This document shows positions 1-10,968 of a stretch of 64,000 nt of DNA, piece after piece. The notes beneath the pieces were generated by a model. It made no database searches. It was given only the letters and a program-made list of their open reading frames with translations, and was not told the origin of the DNA. The DNA is from Crotalaria pallida (Eukaryota; Streptophyta; Magnoliopsida; Fabales; Fabaceae): positions 116,009,001-116,073,000 of the forward strand of contig CM075655.1 of assembly GCA_037953625.1 (NCBI GenBank), read 5' to 3'. Made by a program: the position numbers and the translations under genes. Within the stretch, counting starts at the first letter, position 1. Each line of letters begins with the position of its first letter.

Positions 1-49
1 GTTCTGGAATGGGGGGCATACCGTTGAGAAGCCTCAGTGCTTCTTCCAT
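1..49 (-). CDS. 5' end of a gene, possibly an ESR/DORNROSCHEN-like AP2/ERF factor (partial)
   Basis: Only the first 16 codons are in the window: reading minus from the ATG at 49-47 gives MEEALRLLNGMPPIPE, still open at the window edge. No in-frame ATG lies in the bases just upstream. The leader is pyrimidine-rich on the coding strand and a TATA box lies about 170 bases upstream, which supports a real start. From memory, the MEEALRxLNG opening resembles the N-termini of ESR1/ESR2-type AP2/ERF transcription factors that act in shoot and lateral-organ initiation. The DNA-binding domain would be outside the window, so family membership is an inference from a very short stretch. It could be an unrelated protein. 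Confidence 0.35.
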   Translation of the reverse strand, partial: MEEALRLLNGMPPIPE

Positions 50-216
50 AAGTGAAAGAGTTTTTTTTTCTCTTCAGAAATGAAAATGTGTAAAGAGTGA
101 GTAAGAATGCTGAAGAGAAAAAGGAGAAAGGAAAAGCAAGAGAAGGAAATGATGAGAGAGTGAAAAGGGGATTGGTTTTGAGATGCAGCTGCGTAATGCT
201 CCATGTGCATTGGTCA

Positions 217-224
217 TATTTATA
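217..224 (-). promoter_or_regulatory. TATA box of the left-edge gene
   Basis: The minus strand reads TATAAATA within CTCTATAAATATGACC. A start site about 30 bases downstream would give a leader of roughly 135-140 bases before the ATG at 49. That leader is rich in CT tracts on the coding strand, which is common in plant 5' UTRs. Confidence 0.5.
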
Positions 225-230
225 GAGTTG

Positions 231-1057
231 TCCAATGTTCTACTACTACAACTACTATGAATCTATACTATGATACTGGTAGTAGAGTTATTGCGCACAC
301 ACCAACAAGGGAATCGATGTAACAAGTTTCTTTGTTTTTTTTTTTTTAATCTTAATTTTAATTTTCTCATATGAGGGGAGGGATGTTGGGAAAGTGATTG
401 ATTTCTTCCCATGCAAGTCCAACTCATCACTGCATACCACTTTGTATAAAAAAAAAATAATTTAGAGACCTACAAGCTTACAAACATACACATAAAATTA
501 TGACACTTTTATTTTTTGAGTTAAAAAAATTAAATAAAAAAACTTAAATGATAAATATCAAGATCTTAATATATGTAGCTTTATGAGTAGATGTTTTTAT
601 ATATATCTTTCAATCATTGTTCTTTATGTAACATAGGAAAGAAAATGGAAACAAAAAGAGGAATAAATGATTTTTTTTTTTTAAACTTATTGACAACGCA
701 CAAAACTTAAAAACAAGTACTCCTACAGTATTATGATTGAATATTGATTTTATAAAAAGAACAAAACATATAAAATACTGTAGATCGAAGATGGAGTAAG
801 AAATATCAACAATATAAGTACTGTATTAAAACTAAGTCTCGCATAAATGGATTGTCCTAACAAAAATTGGTGAGGTCCTTGAGGATTTTAGGGTTAAAGG
901 CTCGAGTTTCAGAAGAATTCTTGAAGATGATTCATACTTTTAAGTCAAAGACTTGCACAATTCGTATATTCATAATGGATTAGTTGAACGCAAAAAATGT
1001 GAAGCCAATTTAAACTAAGTCTCTTGATACGAATATTTTTTCTTAGCATAAAGCTTA
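231..1057. other. Intergenic, AT-rich, nothing recognisable
   Basis: Upstream region of the left-edge gene. It has A and T homopolymer runs but no coding stretch, no clear terminal inverted repeats and no named element that I can support. Confidence 0.5.
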
Positions 1058-1337
1058 CTTCCTCCGCCTCGAATTATAAGCAAAATCAACTAATTTTACG
1101 CTTAATAATGAGGTTGGTTAATTGTATTTAATTTTCTCAAATTTATAAAATAATTGAGGTATTTTAGGAAAGTTGCATTGGGAATAAAAAAATTAAATAA
1201 GATAACAATTTTTTAGGGATGTTTTTGGAAAATGACATGGGAAATGAAATAAAATTTAAAAAAATTGATTAATTTTGTTTATATTATTTTAAGCTAAGAA
1301 ATGTATATTTTTTGTTGCTTATATTTGATGCTGGGAG
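1058..1337. mobile_element. Stowaway-like MITE, family C (degenerate copy)
   Basis: Starts CTTCCTCCGCCTCGAATTAT and ends in a GCTTATATTTGATGCTGGGAG-type end. The interior matches the better copy at 9488-9770: lines such as GTATTTTAGGAAAGTTGCAT and a TTAATTTTGTTTATAT arm near the right end. The arms are inverted (AATTATAAGCAAAA against TTTTGTTGCTTATA). TA-type target site is visible on the left only. Confidence 0.6.
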
Positions 1338-2559
1338 ATAACTTTCATTCTCATCATACGAATATACAGTAGTAATTACCCAATGCAAATTTTGTGCGCA
1401 CATGTGGTTGTTGATGCATGCGCGAAAATGATGTTTGGTAGAGCTACCAACAAATTGAATTGAATCGAATTTGGTTTGGCTTGATCAATTCGTTAAAAAA
1501 TCGTTCAAATCAATTTTGAATCGAGTTTTGAACTGATATATTTTTTAGGTTTTAGTTCACTTTAATTAAATTCACAAACTAATTTCGAATTGTTCAGTCC
1601 ATAAGTTTAAAATAGTTTAGTTCGTTAGAAAAGATACATTACATAAAATAATAAACTAAATAAAATTCATCTGATACAAATTATTTATGTTATTATCGTT
1701 TTGTATTTTATCTTCTTCTTTCTTTCTATTTTTAAATTCTTTAACTCTTTTCTTATTAGCTTTTACCATTTTTTACATAAAAGATTCATTAATTGTATAA
1801 GTTTTGGCTTTAGTATCTTATGTTTTGTTAAACTGAATATATTTCAAATATTTTCAAATGTTTTAAAAAATGAAAATTTGTAAAAATAAAAAAAAATTGG
1901 TTTTAATTTTTATATATATATATATACATATATATTATCGAATCTGTTTACGATCTTAACGAGCCGAATTATACATGGTTCAAGTTTTGTTTATTTATTT
2001 AACAAACTAAGTTTTCGGTTCAAATTCAGCTCATTTGGATCATACAAGCTTAATGAGTCAAGTATTGAACGAATTTTGAGTTGCTTAATCCATTGCGAGT
2101 CCTAATGTTAGGTTTGTTTTGTGTTTGGTTTGGCGGCTTAGCCCCCAAAAAATCATAAATACTGTAATTGGAAAAATCAAAATATAAATAAAATATTACT
2201 AATAGTATATTATTAATAAACAAAACTACTAGTGAAAGGTTTGAGTGACAATAATGTTATGTAACACCACTCTTCATGATAATGCACTACGAGGTTTCCC
2301 GTTTATAACCTTTTGTATGGGATAATAAATCAGTTAGGATATGTAAAGTGAACCCCGGATAGTACTATAATTTAAGGACAAAATAAAATAAAAAATATAA
2401 ATAAACAAAAGTACTAGTAAAAGTTAATTTAATTTCTCTTCATGTTAAAAAAAAAATATTTTCTTCCATTAAAAAAACTAAACTGAAAGGCTTAAAATGC
2501 CAAAAATAATCAAATAATTCAATATGGTAACGTTATCCTGTAAGAGATATACTGTACTA
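1338..2559. other. Intergenic, no gene; degenerate repeat-like sequence
   Basis: About 1430-2110 is rich in motifs such as GAATCGAATTTGG, GGTTCAAATTCAGC and AACGAATTTTGAG in both orientations, which looks like decayed transposon ends. I could not define borders. A (TA)n tract is at about 1911-1937. The 60-codon open frame at 1701-1883 is AT-rich noise. Confidence 0.4.
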
Positions 2560-2841
2560 CTCCTTCTTGCTCGAATTATAAGCAACAAAAAACATGCTAC
2601 TCTTGTTTTAAAATATAAGCAAAACTAAATAACTTTATTAAATTTTGTTACATTCCCAATGTCACTTTCCAAAAACATCTCTAGAAAATTATAATCTTAA
2701 TTAATTTTTGTTTCACTCCCAATACTACTTTCCAAAAATACCTCTATTTTTTATAAATTTGAAAAAATTAAATACAATCAACTAACCTCCTTAATAAACA
2801 TAAAAGTGATTAGAATTGCTTATAATTCGAACGAGAGGGAA
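2560..2841. mobile_element. Stowaway-like MITE, family C
   Basis: Bounded by TA on both sides. Left end CTCCTTCTTGCTCGAATTAT; right end GCTTATAATTCGAACGAGAG then GGA. It lies in the opposite orientation to the 9488-9770 copy: here TTCCAAAAACATCTCTAG comes in the left half and TTAATAAACATAAAAGTGAT near the right. Size about 282 bp. No coding capacity. Confidence 0.75.
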
Positions 2842-3254
2842 TACTATACAGTGAGAAGTAAATCTTAAAGGATAAAAACGGTTGACACCTTCATTTTTAA
2901 AGGATTAATTGAGGGTTGATGACCGAATAAAAGCAAAAGCTGCGTCTTCTAAAAGTTAAACGCGGTTGTGTCTTATTGTCGTTGTTCAGATTAGTTTAGA
3001 AGCTAACGTCTGGTTTAAAAAGGACAGTAACATAGTGCAAGTCTTATAAGCACCCCCTGCACATTGTGCATGCATGTCATAATGTTAATTTCTTCTGTCT
3101 GTCCTTCATCCAAATTCTACAGCTATATATGGAGCAGGCATGAAGATAGCAGATAGGTTTCTTAAATTCAAAAGAACATTGCTAAAGATCATAAAAAAAA
3201 AAAGAACATTGCTAACCTTTAAACAAAATAAACTTTATTACGAGTTCCTATTTA

Positions 3255-3985
3255 AATTTCACCATCTTCTTCTTCTTCTTTATTTCTTTTTCACCTTTTT
3301 TTTTTATTCTTCTCCCTCACACACTCACACTCACTCCTTCAAACATACACACTTATTAACTCACCACAATCACTATCACTCACATACTACACTATTCTGT
3401 TTTTTTCGTGTAAAAAGTGTCCTACGCCAATATCGAAGCGTACAAAACATGTCATACGCCTCTGTAGGCGTAGGGTTTTTTTTATTTTTTTCCCAGTACG
3501 TCAAGGATTGGGCGTACGTTTATGTACGTGTAAAATACACGTACGCCTCGGCATTGGCGTACTAGGCTTTTTTAGCAAAAAAAACTCGTACGCCATCGCC
3601 TGGAGTACGTGTAAAGTTGACAATTTTACACATACTTCAGGGGTCTGGCATATGGGTTTTTTTTTGCTAAAAAAGCCCACTACGCCAATGCCGAGACATA
3701 CGTGTATTTTACACGTACGCCCAGGTCTTGACGTACTGGGAAAAAAAAAGTCACGGAGACGTACAACATGTTTCGTACGCTTTGACATTAGCGTATGGCA
3801 CTTTTTACATGAAAAAAACAGAATAGTGTAATATGTGAGTGGTGGTGATTGTGGGTGAGTATGGGGGAGTGTGGGGGTGAGTTAGTGAGTGTATTTGTGT
3901 GTGTGTGAGGGAAATGGAATGAGTGTGAGTGTGTGAGAGAGAAAAATAAGAAGAAGAAGAATGAGAAGAAGGAATAAAGAGGGAG
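3255..3985. repeat. Long imperfect palindrome (foldback) with GTACGCC repeats
   Basis: The left arm (about 3255-3610) and right arm (about 3630-3985) are inverted copies around position 3620 (TTGACAA). Matching blocks: ACACTATTCTGT at 3389-3400 with ACAGAATAGTGT at 3818-3829; the CTCACACACTCACACTCACT block near 3318 with AGTGTGAGTGTGTGAG near 3922; and the CTTCTTCTTCTTTATTTC block with its purine counterpart near 3945-3978. The core has about ten GTACGCC/GGCGTAC motifs and ACGTGTAAAATACACGT units, forming sub-hairpins. The open frames here (3140-3831, both strands) are by-products of the palindrome. It is most likely a foldback or MULE-type element, or a source of hairpin RNA. I found no target duplication. 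Confidence 0.75.
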
Positions 3986-4300
3986 TTGAAGAAAAATAAG
4001 AAGACGACGAAAAAGATTGGGGGGAGGGGGTTTGAAGAGGAAAGAAAAAAGAAGAAGAAGATGATGGAGGGGGCGAAAAAGAAAGAAAGAAGAAGAAGAC
4101 GAGGAGGGATATTTCTGGAAAAAAAATTAAAGGGGTCAAAAACCCAAAATGGGAGGTTAGAAAATCAACTCCCTAAAAAAATACTACGGAGTACTACTTA
4201 TTTCGGTCTTAAATTTTTTTTTTTTAAAAAAAAAATACTTAAGACTTATTAAAAAAGTTAATTGGGCGCATTTATTTTTTTCAAAATTAGTAAAAAAAAA
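3986..4300. other. Purine-rich flank of the palindrome, no gene
   Basis: GAAGAAGA/GGGGGAGGGGG tracts continue the purine-rich right arm to about 4150 without a clear partner on the left. The open frames on both strands are low-complexity (Lys/Glu/Arg or Ser/Phe/Leu runs) and I do not call them genes. Confidence 0.45.
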
Positions 4301-4303
4301 ATA

Positions 4304-4574
4304 CTACTCATTCCTATAAGACCCTCTTGATATATGTTATGTTTAGTAAGACAGATGATTCATTTAATTAATTGTATTGAAAATGTGAATATTTGATATA
4401 TATTTTCAAAACTACTCTTTATCATAGTATTGAAAATCGAAAATTTGTTAAATAAATATGAGTTTTTGAGAAAAGAAGTAATTAATAATTGTCATTTAAA
4501 ATTGGTATATGATCTTATAAATATTGATAAAATAAAAATCTCAAAAGGGTCTTATATATAAGGACGGAAGTAGT
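4304..4574. mobile_element. Stowaway-like MITE, family E (degenerate)
   Basis: Left end around CATTCCTATAAGACCCTCTTG; right end GGGTCTTATATATAAGGACG then GAAG. The interior holds the family E signature of a TATGTTTAGTAAGAC stretch, then GAAAATGTGAATATTTGATA and TTTTCAAAACTACTC. About 270 bp, not coding. Confidence 0.55.
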
Positions 4575-4728
4575 ATTCATGTTACTTTAGGAAACATACA
4601 TTGAGAGTGAAATAAAAATTAAATGTTACAACAACTTTATTAAAATATTTTAGGAATGATTGTATTGAAATAGAAAATTGGTTAAATTTTTCTTATATTT
4701 GAAACAACTATTTGAGTATTTTTGTTCG

Positions 4729-4730
<2 letters not shown>

Positions 4731-4773
<43 letters not shown>

Positions 4774-4786
4774 GTGTGTGTGTGTG
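4731..4786. repeat. Compound microsatellite (TA)n(TATG)n(TG)n
   Basis: A run of TA dinucleotides passes into TATG units and then TG units up to TGTGTGTCCG. Confidence 0.95.
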
Positions 4787-4834
4787 TCCGGATGGAGTAT
4801 TGGGTATAACTAATTGAGTGTTTTTATTTACTTA

Positions 4835-5105
4835 CTTCCTTTGTCATATTTATAAACTTTTTTGGGGTTTTTCATTCTCACCAATGAAAAGGATTACATT
4901 AGTTAGTGATATTGAACATTTGAAAATTTGATATATATTTTCAAAACTAACCCTATAATTATTGTCGGAACTCTAAAAAATTTTGACTTAATAGGAGTGT
5001 CTGTGGAAATAAGTAATTAAAAGCTATTGAAAATTGAAATAGGGTCTTATAAATAAGACCAAAATAAAAATCCCAAAAGAAACTTATAAATATGATCGAA
5101 ATGAG
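4835..5105. mobile_element. Stowaway-like MITE, family A (degenerate)
   Basis: TA flanks and the family A interior: TTTTTTGGGGTTTTTCAT, TTGATATATATTTTCAAAAC, AATTATTGTCGGAACTC, and GGGTCTTATAAATAAGACC near the right end. The terminal repeats have drifted (CTTCCTTTGTC against GATCGAAATGAG). The minus-strand open frame across it is MITE sequence. Confidence 0.6.
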
Positions 5106-5147
5106 TATATTATATCCTCTTAATTGTACTTTTAATGTTGGCAAATA

Positions 5148-5425
5148 CTCCCTTTGTTCCTGTATACAAGATTCTTTTGATAGATTTCATGTTCATTAAG
5201 AAAATTAGTTAATTTAATTAATTTATTGTAAAGTGAATATTATTTGATATGTATTTTCAAAACTGCTTTTATTAATAGTATTGAGAATCTAAAAAACACT
5301 AAATAAATAAGGGTGTTTCTGAAAAGAAGTAATTAATTGTCATTAAAAATTTGGTATAAAGTCTTATACATAAGAATAAAATAAAAGTCTGAAAAAAGTC
5401 TTATAAAAAGCATAGAAAAACAAAG
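5148..5425. mobile_element. Stowaway-like MITE, family E
   Basis: Flanked by TA. Begins CTCCCTTTGTTCCTGTATAC and carries the family E interior (TTTCATGTTCATTAAGAAAA, GTGAATATTATTTGATATG, TATTTTCAAAACTGC). The right end is drifted, near AAAAACAAAG. Confidence 0.55.
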
Positions 5426-5896
5426 TATTTAATAAGGATACATAAGAAAAAATAATAAATGTTACATAAAAATGTAAAGTGGTTTATAAAAAGGATCATC
5501 AAAATTTCTAAAGTACTGCATTTATTCCTTAACTTTTGATATTTTATGTTAGAAAAACATATTAAAAAATTGTTGATTATTGTAAGTTTTATATATGTTT
5601 TGTTTAAAATTTATCTATTTAATTCTTATTGAAAATTGGTAGTATTTAATTTATTTTTGAAAATATGTCTATTAATTAATGTACAGTGATTTAGAGCGAA
5701 ATTAAAGCGTTGTAAAAGTAGAATTAATGTGGAGTAAGAGAAATGATGAAATGAATGGTTAAAATTTAAAAAAAATATATAAATTTATGGATACAATTAT
5801 AAAAAAACAAAAAATGTGAAACGAGAAAAAAACTTAAAAAGGACAAAAGTTAAAAAATAGAGAGAATGTGACTTGTGATAAGTATTGAAGGAAGTA

Positions 5897-6173
5897 CTCC
5901 CTCTTGTCTTATTTATAAGATTATTTTGGGGTTTTTCACTTTCATCAAGAAAAGTTGATAATTTATTGGTAACATTTGAAATGTGAAAATTTGATATACT
6001 TTTTCAAAACTATCCCTATAATTATTATTAGAACTCTAAAAAGTGTTGACTTTATAGGGTTGTTTGTGGAAAGAATTAATTAAATATTATTGATAATTAA
6101 AAAGAGGTCTTATAAATAGGATCAAAATAAAAACTCAAAAAAGATTTTATAAATAAAAATGGAGGCGGAGGGA
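5897..6173. mobile_element. Stowaway-like MITE, family A
   Basis: Left end CTCCCTCTTGTCTTATTTAT after TA; right end AAATGGAGGCGGAGGGATTA. Inverted arms carry ATTTATAAGATTATTTTGGG against GATTTTATAAATAAAAATGG. The interior matches the 28866-29141 copy. Confidence 0.65.
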
Positions 6174-6470
6174 TTACTATTTCAGAGTAGATGCTTATTA
6201 TCCGTTTTAAAGACTAAGGTTAAAAAATTCCGAAAATTAAATATTTTGACTTTTTTTCATGTGTTTTACTAATTAGGATATCAGTTTTATAAGATAACAT
6301 AAATAATAAAATTGTATTGAAAAATTAAACAATTAATTTTTTTAATTCATTAAGTATTTCAATTTCCAATATAACTTTACTTTTTAAAGTATGATTAACT
6401 TATGCAAGTGGTGAATAAGTTAAAAAGACACTTCAAGATAAAATTATCTATTTTATTTTTTTAATCAATA

Positions 6471-6877
6471 CTCCCTCCGATCCGTCAATAATCATAAGGT
6501 CCTCTTGGCATTTTACGTCCACCAATGTTGTTGAATTCTATGTTAAAATTGATATGTTTTTCCAAAAATACTCATCTACCAATTATTAGAACATAATAAT
6601 TTTTTTCATTTTTCAATAATTAATTTAATTCCTAAATACTCCATAATCTATATTTAATGCAGTGAATCAATTTCCAAGTCATTTATAACATTAAATAAGC
6701 TACATTAAACAAACTTCATTTCATATTCCAATACAATTTTATTTATTTCTTCTCACAATAACTTATACCACAGTAATTTGATGTAAATGTAATTTTTGAA
6801 AAAATTACAAGAAGATCTTATATTTAGGACCAATTTTTTTTTTACCAAAATGACCTTATAATCAGGGACGGAGGAAG
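6471..6877. mobile_element. Stowaway-like MITE, long variant
   Basis: TA-flanked, about 407 bp. Left end CTCCCTCCGATCCGTCAATA, right end GACCTTATAATCAGGGACGG then AGGAAG. The inner arms contain CATAAGGTCCTCTTGGCATT against AGAAGATCTTATATTTAGGA. Longer than the other copies, so probably a separate subfamily. Confidence 0.6.
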
Positions 6878-6903
6878 TATTTAAGAAAACTTTTTACGGA
6901 TTA

Positions 6904-7167
6904 CTCCCTCCGGTCCTATATGTAAGCTCTCTTTCAAAAAAATTTTTTGGTCCTTAATATAAGCCCCATATCCAATTTTTAATGGTATTAATTACTTTTT
7001 TTTAACAAACACTCATATTTACTTAACAATTTTTTACATTCTCAATAATAATTATAGGGGTAATTTTGAAAATAATATCAAATATTTACATTTCCAATGC
7101 CACTAACTAATTTTCTTAAACGGAGTGAAATTGGTTAAAATGTACTTATATTAGGGATCGGAGGAAG
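6904..7167. mobile_element. Stowaway-like MITE, family E
   Basis: TA-flanked. Left end CTCCCTCCGGTCCTATATGT; right end CTTATATTAGGGATCGGAGG then AAG. Orientation is opposite to the 5148-5425 copy: TAATTATAGGGGTAATTTTG and ATATCAAATATTTACATTTC lie in the right half. Confidence 0.65.
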
Positions 7168-9487
7168 TAGTAGTAGTTTATTATTTTTTTTTTTTTCCAC
7201 ATATGTCAACCTTAACCATTGCAATTACCTTCACATAATCATCTAGCACCAATTAGAAAGGTTTAATTTTTTTTTTCCCAAATTGGCGCTGTACTTTATT
7301 TAATGGACCCATGATGGAGTAGTAGTAAATTTTTTGGGGTATGTCAAATTTGTAGAAGATCCATTGAATTTTAGCTGTGACGTGTGACAGCTAGAACACA
7401 ATTCACTGGTAGTATAATTGCCTTCTACTATTTCCAAGAGCACTTGAGAAAGGATACGGTGGGGCGAGAGAAGGGATTATTGAATAATCGAGATTGCCAT
7501 TTTTGGGTCGTGTAAAAGTTATGATTGAAGACTTTAATGAAACTGGAGCACTCGTAAATTTACAGATTTTCCCATCTCCTTTGAATCCATTAAAAAATTT
7601 TAATTTTTTTAAATTTCAATCTTGAGAGTAAAAAATTATCAAAAGGTTTATGTTAAATTCAGGCTGAGCAATTAGAAAATGACAAAATATTCCTTCGAAA
7701 AATAAATTTACTGTTTTTTGGAATTCTAAACGCAACGCCGATTCTAAAGGTTACGGATTTCATTTTTTTTCCCGGAAAACATACTCCTATATTACTAATT
7801 CATTTGTTCTTTAATACGGAGTATTGAAAATTAAAAATTTATAGTAGTGCTTTCATACTCTATTACTAATTCATTTGTTCTTTAATACGGAGTATATAAT
7901 TTTTTTGTAAATTTTTTATTTTATTTATAAAATCTTATTCTAATTTTTATTGATATTTAATTATTTTCTTATTTATTCAACACTTTTCGAAAAAAAATTT
8001 AATCAGGGTTTCCTTTTATTCATCCACCAACACGTATTTTTTAGAAGCTTGTTATAAGAAAAATTAATTAAAATTACACTTGTTAAAAAAATTACTCCGT
8101 AATTGAATGTACTCCTATTTAATTTTATCAAATTAATAAAAAATATAATTACTTTAAATGAGTATAGAACAAAAATTAAATAAGATCATTACTTGCTATA
8201 AATATTTTAGAAATAATTGTATTGAAAATAGAAATTTGGCCGATTAACATTCTCTTATAGGATTTGCTTTAAGGATGACGATAAGAGATTAAAAATAATT
8301 AAATTTTATTGGGATGCTTAGTTTTCTAATTTTTAATTATTAAATTTTTATTATTTTTAATAAAATTTCTCAAAGGATAAAAAAGTCATTTTTCATACTA
8401 GAAAAAATTTCAGATGGATAGATAGCAAGTTTTTGGTTACTTGTAATTATCATTTTGAATGATTACACTGACGGCAACTCAGAAATTGTCCCTCCTACTT
8501 TGGTTTTTTTGGGTTATTACTTCTCACTCGTGTTGCTTTTTATCAGCTGAGTTTTGATTTATTTGCAGGTGTTGATGCAGTTGCATATTTATCGTGGGTT
8601 AGTTGATGTTAGGATGAAAACTAAGAATTTAAAGATCACATGGACTTGTCTCATGTATAGGTTTAAAAAGGCAAGAGAGATTAGGTCTAGGTTCTGTTGG
8701 AGTGTTGGTAGCTAGAAAGAGGTTTATTTATTTATTTAACGTTAAAAGAGGTTTGAACGTTATAATAACAGGATTTTCTTGAACTCAAAGAATAAACGTT
8801 TGATTGGTTATGCGGTGAGTTAATCCAAAATTAATTTTGGAATGCCAATGTTATTAATAGTTACTTTCACTTTAACGTGATTTTGGAGTCATAATTGATT
8901 TTCTCAATTGTAACCAAACATGCTATAAAACACTAATAAATACTCGCTCGATTATTAAAAAAAAAAGTACTCGTTCACTATTTCTTTTTTATAAATATTT
9001 TTATTTAATTAATGAGTATTTTTTTAGAGTCAATAAATAATGAGAAAAATCATTGTTTTTAAAAAATATGCAAATATTATTATTTTTAAAATCATGGATC
9101 ATATTTATTAAGTTCTTTAATACGCGTAAAAAATCATTACAAATACTGAAATATTTATATTTAAAAGCGAAAGGATTTCATAAAATTACGAGATTTTCTA
9201 ATGTATTTAAAAGGAGTACATAAAAACATATTTTTATTGAGATATGATGGGAAGTATTTAATTTAATTATTTTTTAATTTTTATTTAAATTTTTTTTATA
9301 AAAATTTGGTTTATTACTTTATCGTGGTGCCTGCAAGCAATTAACAGTACATTAAAAAAAACAAATTTTTTGGCATATTATGACAGTTGATTAATTGTTT
9401 GAAGATGATGATTATTACTTGCAACATTTAAATTTTTTTTTTCAAAATGAAAAATTATATTTACACGAATTACTACTTTAATTCATA
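7168..9487. other. Intergenic; one exon-like patch, otherwise nothing recognised
   Basis: No gene can be supported. The patch at about 8480-8730 is less AT-rich and starts after an acceptor-like TTATTTGCAG at 8568. It reads for about 50 codons but has no family I recognise, and I see no partner exons. The rest is AT-rich with partial palindromes. Confidence 0.4.
7780..7895. repeat. Short tandem duplication
   Basis: A block of about 42 bases containing ATTACTAATTCATTTGTTCT followed by TTAATACGGAGTAT occurs at 7780-7824 and again at 7854-7895, separated by about 29 bases. A local duplication with no gene. Confidence 0.8.
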
Positions 9488-9770
9488 CTCCCTCCAACTC
9501 GAATTATAAGCAAAACTAATTAAATTTACGCTTATTAAGGAGGTTAGTTGATTGTATTTAATTTTCTCAAATTTATAAAAGAATAGAGGTATTTTAGGAA
9601 AGTTGTATTGGAAATGAAACAAAAATTAAATAAAATAACAATTTTCAAGGAATATTTTAGGAAAGTTGCATTGGGAATGAAATAAAATTTAAGATAGTTG
9701 GTTAATTTTGCTTATATTTTAAACCAAAAGAGATGTGTTTTTTGTTGCTTATATTTCAAGCCAGAGGGAG
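9488..9770. mobile_element. Stowaway-like MITE, family C (reference copy)
   Basis: Flanked by TA at 9486-9487 and 9771-9772. Left end CTCCCTCCAACTCGAATTAT, right end TATTTCAAGCCAGAGGGAG. The arms are inverted (GAATTATAAGCAAAACTAAT against GTTGCTTATATTTCAAGC). The interior has an internal repeat: GTATTTTAGGAAAGTTGTAT and ATATTTTAGGAAAGTTGCAT. 283 bp, no coding frame. Confidence 0.85.
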
Positions 9771-9781
9771 TATTCGATTAC

Positions 9782-10055
9782 TCCTTTCGTTCCTATTTAT
9801 AAGTCACATTCTAGAAGGATTCTTTGGTTCTATTTATAAGTCACTTTGTATTTTCTAGGAGACATTTATTATTATTTTCTCTTATTTGCCCTTTGCCCAT
9901 TAATGTGAAGTAATACACTGTGAAATTTCCAATGCAAGTTAAGATGGTAAATCTGTAACGTTGAAGTATTTTTTTAAAGTTTCAAGAAACCTAACTACCC
10001 TGCTTGGTCCGTGTGATATGGTTAAGTATGCCCTATTAAATAGGACCAGAGGGAG
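9782..10055. mobile_element. Stowaway-like MITE, family H
   Basis: Follows the previous element by 11 bases. Left end CTCCTTTCGTTCCTATTTAT after TA; right end TATTAAATAGGACCAGAGGG then AG and TA. The interior includes ATAAGTCACATTCTAGAAGG. A relative lies at 23641-23932. Confidence 0.65.
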
Positions 10056-10320
10056 TATTTTACAAACTTTGTATAAAGTAACTTTTCCATATTACCCTCA
10101 TGATCATCATTATTTTCTATCTCAATTATAACCGAGACCTAATTTACTTTCTTTTTTTGCATCTGATATGAAAAATGAGCAGGCCAGGAGATTGGAAGTG
10201 CAGGACATGCAATCACCTGGATTTTTAGATAAGAGAATGGGGCCCACAATGCATTGATTATATTTAAAGACCGAGGGAGTATTAAATGTTTAATTTAATA
10301 CATTTTATATTGAATAATTA

Positions 10321-10440
10321 ATCACAATTCAAAATTTACCATTTATCATCTTTTCGTTTATTTATTATTTTAACAATCACAATTCAAAATTTACCATTTA
10401 TCATCTTTTCATTTATTTATTATTTTAACAATCACAATTT
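10321..10440. repeat. 55-bp tandem repeat, two units and a partial third
   Basis: ATCACAATTCAAAATTTACC begins at 10321 and again at 10376. The units differ by one base (TTTTCGTTTA against TTTTCATTTA). A truncated third unit follows. Confidence 0.9.
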
Positions 10441-10713
10441 TAGTATTAGACAAAAAAAAATTGTTATTTTTTACTGTATAGAACGGAAACAGTATGATTA
10501 ATGTTAGATTTCTAATTATTTTTATTACCATTAATATTAACTTATTAACTATTTTATTTTTTTTTTGTTTACTTATTTCCTACTAATTTTCCATGCAAGA
10601 AATTTTTTTGAAAAATCAACTATTAATACTCCAAAAATTAAGCTTTTAAAAATACAATCGAATGCTCCTGGAAAAAAAAAATACTCATTCAAACTATTAA
10701 AAAAATTGGTGGA

Positions 10714-10968
10714 TATTAAGTACTTTTACGCTTATTAAGGAGATTAGTTGATTGTATTTAATTTTCTCAAATTTATAAAAAATATATGTATTTTAGGAAA
10801 GTAGTATTGGAAATGAAACAAAAATTAATTAAGATTACAATTTTCTAGAGATGTTTTAGGAAAGTGGCATTGAGAATGGAACAAAATTTAATAAAGTTAG
10901 TTAATTTTGCTTATATTTTAAACCAAAAAAAATATGTCTTTTGTTGCTTATAATTCGAGCCGGAATGA
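10714..10968. mobile_element. Stowaway-like MITE, family C, left end lost
   Basis: Matches family C from TTTTACGCTTATTAAGGAGA to the right end CTTATAATTCGAGCCGGAAT, but the left 25-30 bases (CTCCCTCC end) are replaced by unrelated sequence. Confidence 0.65.

Noticed and set aside
3140..4252. Open frames of 85-141 codons on both strands
   Set aside because: They come from the palindrome and GAA/CTT tracts; the two strands give mirror-like low-complexity products.
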